From the NCBI RefSeq assembly GCF_040802235.1, contig NC_133174.1:78576647-78640646 (forward strand): 64,000 nt of DNA, read 5' to 3'. Each line of letters opens with the position of its first letter. The first letter of the stretch is position 1. Positions 59,437-64,000 of the stretch are shown piece by piece. This DNA is from Manis javanica (Eukaryota > Chordata > Mammalia > Pholidota > Manidae). The translations under genes and the position numbers were made by a program. Below the pieces are notes generated by a model. It ran no database searches and was not told the DNA's origin. It saw nothing but the letters and a program-made list of their open reading frames with translations.

Positions 59437-59453
59437 AAAAAGTTAAAACAGGG
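59437..59453 (+). repeat. Target-site duplication of L1-C, 3' copy
   Basis: This is an exact 17 nt match to 51074-51090. Confidence 0.93.
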
Positions 59454-59816
59454 CCCCGCTACCACACAGACTGAGATCCTAACAGTGGCCTTTAAAGTCT
59501 TCCATAACCGGGAGGAGGAGAAAGAACGCAGTAAAAAAAGGCTGATCAGGCCAATTTCCAAATGTTGGCCCAGCTGATAAAACCACAACCTGGGCGCCCC
59601 TCTACAAACAAGCCCCCCCCGGGAGCTTCTTTCAAGTGTGGAAAAGAGGGACATTAGTCAAGGGCGTGCCACCCCCCCCAGATCTCCTACCACCCCATGC
59701 CCCAGATGCCACAAAAAAGGGCCACTGGGGGTCTGATTGCCCAACCACCTGAAGGGGAGGCTGGACGAACAACCCCCATCCTAAGCCCGCCATAGTGGGG
59801 CTGGCAGAAGAAGATT
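59454..59816 (+). pseudogene. Gag capsid end and nucleocapsid, after L1-C
   Basis: The capsid reading resumes (TVAFKVFHNREEEKE) and leads to a zinc-knuckle-like FKCGKEGH near 59633. A second, decayed knuckle-like CHKKGHWG stretch lies near 59708. Stops interrupt both. Confidence 0.75.
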
Positions 59817-60102
59817 GATGGGGCCCGGGAGCTTCTCGCCCGACCATTTCCATCAACAGGAGCCCAGGGTTACTTTAACAGTAGACGGTCGCCCCATCTC
59901 CTTCCTCCTAGACACAGGAGCCACCTTCTCAGTCTTGCTAGAATACTGGGGCCCTACCATGCCTGCCACTACTCCTACAGTCAGGGTAAGAAGTAAACAG
60001 ATTTTCCCATTAAACCCCCCCCTTTATGCACAATCCAAGACAGTCCCATACCTTTCTCCCACTCATTCCTGGTTATGCCCCAGTGTCCCATCCCTTTACT
60101 AA
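59815..60102 (+). pseudogene. Protease of tRNA-Phe ERV, active-site motif kept
   Basis: The translation has VTLTVDGRPISF followed by LLDTGATFSVL. The D-T-G active site is therefore intact, unlike the protease of the younger gammaretroviral copy. The downstream frame is lost near 60000-60050. Confidence 0.8.
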
Positions 60103-61560
60103 GATGGGACATCCTTTCCCTCCTCCACGTTTCCATAACTATATCCACTCCCACAGCCCCCAGTACTCCCTTTCTGATGGCCCTCATAGCCAACGACCCC
60201 CCACTACCAAATGAAAGCTCCGATTCTGCCCTCATACACCCTGTAAATCCCCAAGTTTAGGACATTACAAGCCCCTCCATGGCCCTATGTCCCCCTGCCT
60301 CTATCAAATTACGTGACCCCTCTCAGTATATCTGTCAGGCCCAATACCTCCTAACCACTTCAGCCCTCATAGGCCTCCAACCCATCATTCAAGATCTCTT
60401 AAACAAAAATTACCTCAGACCCACTCACTCCCCATTTAATACCCCCATATTAGCTGTTAAAAAAACCAACTGATCTTTATACCTTGTCCAAAACCTTTGC
60501 CTCATAAACATAGCCGTTGTCCCTATCCATCCCTTAGTTCCAAATCCATACAGCCTTTTATCGCAGATCCCTGCCTCGGCTTCCCACTTCTCAGTCTTAG
60601 ATCTCAAGGACCCATTTTTCTATCCCTCTAAGCCCCTGCTCCCAAGATTTTTTCATCTTCACCTAGACGGACCCATACACAAGACATTCTGAACAACTCA
60701 GTTGGACAAGTTTGCCACAAAGCTTCCGAGATAGTCCCCATATTTTTAGACAGGTCCTAGCTCAGGACCTCAAACAGTTTCATCATGATCACTCCAAGTC
60801 CACCTTATTATAATACATGGACAATCTTCTACTCTGCAGTCTCTCATGAGAATAGTCTCAACTTGACACTGCCTCCCTACTTAACCTTCAAGCTTCCAGA
60901 AGTTACCGAGTATCCTCCGTCAAAGCTCAAATCTCTTCCCCTTCTGTCACTTACCTCAGATTTCTTCTATCTCAACAAAGAAAGTCCATTACCTTAGACA
61001 GAAAATGGCTCCTCTCTGACCTGCCCATTCCCAAAACCAAGACAGAAATCCTTTCCTTTCTAAGCCTAGCTAGATATTTTAGAGCGTAGATCCCTAACGT
61101 CTCCCTGCTCTCTGTTGGCAAGACCCCTATACGACCTCAGCAAGAGCCCCCCCCTAAAAAACCCTTATCCTCCTCACCCCAACACTCCTTCATTAAGCTC
61201 CGTCAAGCCCTTGTAGAAGCCCCAGCTCTCCATCTTCCTGATTTGTCGAAGCCCTACTCATTATACATTCATGAGATGTCCAGTCAAGCTCTAAGAGTCC
61301 TAGGCCAATATTATGGCCCATCCTTTGCCCCAGTAGCTTATCTCTCCAAGCAATTAGACCACACAGTTCGGAGATGAGCCACCTGCCTACGAGCATTAGC
61401 AGCTAGACAGCTCTTGCAGAAAGAAGCTCATAAACTGACATTCAGGGCACCCCTTTCCATTCTGTCCCCACATCACCTAAAAGATCTCTTAACCTACAAA
61501 AGTTTACAGACTCTCCCTCCCTCCAGACTCCTCACCTTACTGTCCTCTTTCCTCCAAAAT
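60103..61560 (+). pseudogene. Reverse transcriptase and connection of tRNA-Phe ERV
   Basis: Fragments in order: YLRPTHSPFNTPILAVKK near 60410, VPNPYSLLS near 60537, SVLDLKDPFF near 60593, and the catalytic region YMDN at 60814-60825 (YXDD with the last Asp changed). Connection sequence (QALVEAPALHLPDLSKPY, APVAYLSKQLD) runs to about 61560. There are many stops. No RNase H or integrase follows. Confidence 0.78.
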
Positions 61561-61878
61561 CCCGTTCACCACCTTTGCCATCCATACCCGAATCATGACT
61601 TTTTCCTCCTTTACTGCTCTCTTGCTTTTTTCCTCATTCTTATTGTCTTCCCCGCCACCCCAGCCTCCTTTGTATGGCGATTCAAAGTCAGAGAGACTTA
61701 CACACAGCATCAAACAAAAGTTACTGCCCTCATTGCCACACCAGACTGCCCTCTGAAAAGCTGCTCTGAGCCTTTATACCTCCACTTTCCTCCCTCCACC
61801 GAAGTGTTCACAAGCAGCTACCCTTATTCTCCCTACCTCTGCTTCCTCTATGACCAAAAACAAGCCTATTGCAGGTGA
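61414..61878 (+). pseudogene. Pol-env fused frame (deletion junction)
   Basis: A 154-codon frame starts in the pol connection (HKLTFRAPLSIL, LLTYKSLQTLPPSRLL). It continues without a break into a hydrophobic env signal-like stretch (FFLLYCSLAFFLILIVF) and the SU N-terminus. The join near 61560-61600 replaces the roughly 1.3 kb or more expected for RNase H and integrase. Confidence 0.65.
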
Positions 61879-62698
61879 TGGCCAGACACCTACGGGAGAT
61901 GTCCCTACTGGTCTTGTGCAATTCACTACATGAGTAACTTCCAGTACCCACAGTATTACTCCTCCAACCGTTTCATGAAATATCCCAACGGCTCATTCTC
62001 CTTATCAATCCCAGATCCCTGGGACTCTCGATGGGCCACCAGAGTCACAGCCTCAGTTTACTAGGGGGGAGTCCTCGACCCCCCACGGTACCCTTCATAT
62101 CTCTCAAAAGTATGTTCCCTCTCATTCCCAGATCTCTCAAGTTGAATCAGATAGCAGACATTCCGAAAAAGTCATTATCCAAACTCTTGACGGCGCCTCT
62201 TCATCTTCTTATCCCTACCCCTCTTCCCATTTCTCCTACTCTTCATTACAGCTCATTCAGGACACCACCATCTTTCTCAACCACACCCTTAACACTGCCA
62301 ATTGTTTCTTGTGTGCATCACTACAGCGCCCACTGCTGGCCGCTATGCCCCTTAATATTTCCAACTACTCCTTCCATGCAGAAAGACAACCCTTCTGCCC
62401 CCTGGCAGACATACCCCTATGGGAAGCAGAATACGCAGATAATCTCACCATCCACCACTGTGTAGGCCCAACTCCACCCCCGCTCCAGTGCACTTCACTG
62501 CCTCTCTATCTACACCCCTACCTCCGGCTCTAAGATTTTTACACAACTGGGACACTTCTTTTGGTGTAATGGCAGTCTTTTCAACTCACTGCCTCTCAAC
62601 TCTGATACACCCTGCATTCTCGTCACCCTAATCCTACAGTTAACACTTTACAGCATGGCAGAATTCCTTGAGCTCCAACCTCCCTTGCCCTCGCGCAC
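61590..62698 (+). pseudogene. Env surface subunit of tRNA-Phe ERV
   Basis: A signal-like hydrophobic stretch is followed by SU sequence scattered over three frames. These include a PNGSFSLSIPDPWDSRW stretch near 61987 and a CXXC motif (NCFLCASL, 62303-62314) at the position of the SU isomerase-type motif. Several stops are present. It ends at a basic TKRAAF site near 62699. Confidence 0.75.
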
Positions 62699-63284
62699 AA
62701 AAAGAGCTGCTTTCCTTCCCATCATGGTCAGTAGCACTTTTATCACCTCAGCCATTGGGGCAGGGTTTTCAGGAGAAACCTTGGATCACTCTCTATAGGC
62801 AGTTAGAGATCTCAACGCCATACTTGAGGGAGCCCTGACATCCACTGCCGATTCCCTAGCCTCTCTCCAAAGACAGGTCACTTCGCTAGCTAAGGTCACC
62901 CTTCAAAACCGGCGGGCCCTAGATCTGCTTACAGCCGAGAAGGGCGGCACCTGTGTCTTCCTCTGGGAAGAGTGCTGCTATTCCGGCATTGTAGAAACTA
63001 ACATTACCAAACTCACCGACCTTGCCTCCAGCCTCCACTCTGCTTCCAATTCCAACCCATTCTCTTCAATACTAACAAACCCCCTCCTCACCTGGCTCTG
63101 GCCCATTGCAGGCCCCATAATAATTCTTCTCGCCTGTCTCTTCTTACCCTGTATAATAAAGTTCATCAAATCCCAAGTCGGAAAAATCTCTAATCAAGCT
63201 TTCAACCAGCTTTTACTCAGGAACTACCAGCTTCTGGCCACAGAAGATCCCTCACCCTCAGGTGACCTCCTCACCACACGCTGA
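62699..63284 (+). pseudogene. Env transmembrane subunit of tRNA-Phe ERV
   Basis: The TM is nearly open. A fusion-peptide-like FITSAIGAGF leads to a TAG near 62798, then heptad sequence, LQNRRALDLLTAEKGG and a CX6CC loop (CVFLWEECC, near 62950-62976). A long hydrophobic anchor (PIAGPIIILLACLFLP) and a cytoplasmic tail end at a TGA near 63282. Only one stop was seen in about 190 codons. Confidence 0.82.
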
Positions 63285-63571
63285 GATAGACCCCTCTCTC
63301 CACTGGAAACTGTTCCTGGAAACAATAGCTGCAGACGCCTGGCTCCTGACACCCATATCCTCTTGGCACCATTGGAATCAACAGGTCCTCAACCTATAGT
63401 TACAGGGAACCTTCATTGATTTCCAAACCTGAAGAAGTCCACATCTACTCGTCCTTACTGCGGGGAGTCCTATCAACCCTTTCCTCCCAATCTTCAAGCC
63501 CTCACTCCCTTCTCCGCCCCTGTTCAGCAGGAAGCAACCAGAGAGAAAGCAACGTCCACAAACCCATAGAG

Positions 63572-63585
63572 GAGAAAGGGGGGAA
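63572..63585 (+). other. Polypurine tract of tRNA-Phe ERV
   Basis: The all-purine run GAGAAAGGGGGGAA lies directly before the 3' LTR. Confidence 0.85.
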
Positions 63586-63834
63586 TGAAGGGTCCCCACC
63601 AGTAAGATGGCAAACTTTCGGCTTCTCTTGTGGGTCCTCAGTTTCTTCCAGCGCCACCTGAAGCCCAATCACCTCTTTCCCCCCTCCCAATCCCAGCACC
63701 TAACCAACAGCCACCAGCCCCGTAGAAGTGACACCTCAATCATTTCATGCCCCTTCCTATATAACCCAGCACCTTTCCCTAATAAAGCGGAACTCTCCGG
63801 TGAATTGCTGCTATGTGTCGCTACTTTCCTTTCA
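63586..63834 (+). repeat. 3' LTR, tRNA-Phe class I ERV
   Basis: This 249 bp copy has TATATAA at 63758-63764 and AATAAA at 63781-63786. It shows about 14 differences from the 5' LTR, with more than half in a 40 bp stretch of U3. The TSD AATAT follows. Confidence 0.93.
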
Positions 63835-63839
63835 AATAT

Positions 63840-64000
63840 CATCATGCACAGCAATGTTTGCTGGTAGAATGTCTTTTATGACATGTGTGTTTGTTTATAC
63901 ATAGCACTTACACAAATGTCTTAAAATCAGTTTATATAAAAAGATGTTCAAAATGACAAAGTTAGTATTCTATTAGTAATCATTTTTCACTTAAGGAGAT
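63840..64000. other. AT-rich flank
   Basis: Nothing was recognised before the window ends. Confidence 0.5.

Larger units (their letters stand above)
48516..63834 (+). mobile_element. Class I ERV with 249 bp LTRs and tRNA-Phe primer site, split by L1-C
   Basis: Both LTRs are 249 bp and differ by about 14 bases. The duplication AATAT flanks the provirus at 48511-48515 and 63835-63839. A tRNA-Phe-type primer site, leader, gag, pro, partial pol and env follow in order, with many stops. L1-C interrupts it at 51091. RNase H and integrase are absent. Primer type, short LTR and env style point to the HERV-F/H side of class I. The exact family is inferred. Confidence 0.92.

Noticed and set aside
1..64000. 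CRISPR array, bacterial operon, phage or plasmid features
   Set aside because: No regularly spaced repeats with unique spacers, no ribosome-binding sites and no prokaryotic genes were seen. All coding signal belongs to mammalian retroelements.

Overview
The window is mammalian genomic DNA, and I could support no host protein-coding gene in it. It is built almost entirely from transposable elements typical of placental mammals: several ages of LINE-1, class I endogenous retroviruses (ERVs), an ERV-L-like relic, MaLR-type LTRs, LINE-2 and a Tigger-like DNA transposon. I see no obvious SINE, so the order cannot be named with confidence. Alu, B1, carnivore and ruminant SINEs all appear to be absent.

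Layout, left to right. (1) 1-7933: a young, nearly full-length L1 (L1-A) whose 5' end lies outside the window. It carries a 1.8 kb 3' transduction made of a retroviral env transmembrane fragment plus an LTR. (2) 9261-15542: an older full-length L1 (L1-B) with a different 5'UTR. (3) 17264-18017: a short 5'-truncated L1 with a perfect 15 nt target-site duplication (TSD). (4) 18290-18770: an MLT1-like LTR. (5) 21425-23950: an old L1 fragment. (6) 24537-26810: an ancient MER4-like class I ERV relic. (7) 26879-35394: a young gammaretrovirus-type provirus with 504 bp LTRs, a tRNA-Pro primer site, an intact Gag with an open glyco-Gag leader, a lightly broken pol and an env with one stop codon. (8) 35750-41640: a degraded ERV-L-like provirus carrying a retrotransposed U1 snRNA copy. 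(9) 42690-43360: an old LTR. (10) 44755-46300: LINE-2 interrupted by a Tigger-like element. (11) 48516-63834: a class I ERV with 249 bp LTRs and a tRNA-Phe primer site. It is split in gag by a second young full-length L1 (L1-C, 51091-59436) that carries the same 3' transduction as L1-A.

How the parts relate. L1-A and L1-C belong to one transduction lineage: their source L1 read through its own poly(A) site and ended at the poly(A) signal of a downstream retroviral LTR. The nesting order and LTR divergence put the tRNA-Phe ERV (about 14 differences in 249 bp) before L1-C. The tRNA-Pro gammaretroviral copy is recent (6 differences in 504 bp). Every element whose direction I could read lies on the + strand.

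Nothing here looks like a new molecular system. The most noteworthy points are the LTR-terminated L1 transduction family, the tandem promoter units in the young L1 5'UTR, the open glyco-Gag leader, and a tRNA-Lys-like insert in the tRNA-Phe ERV. Divergence counts and family names come from reading by eye, without database searches.
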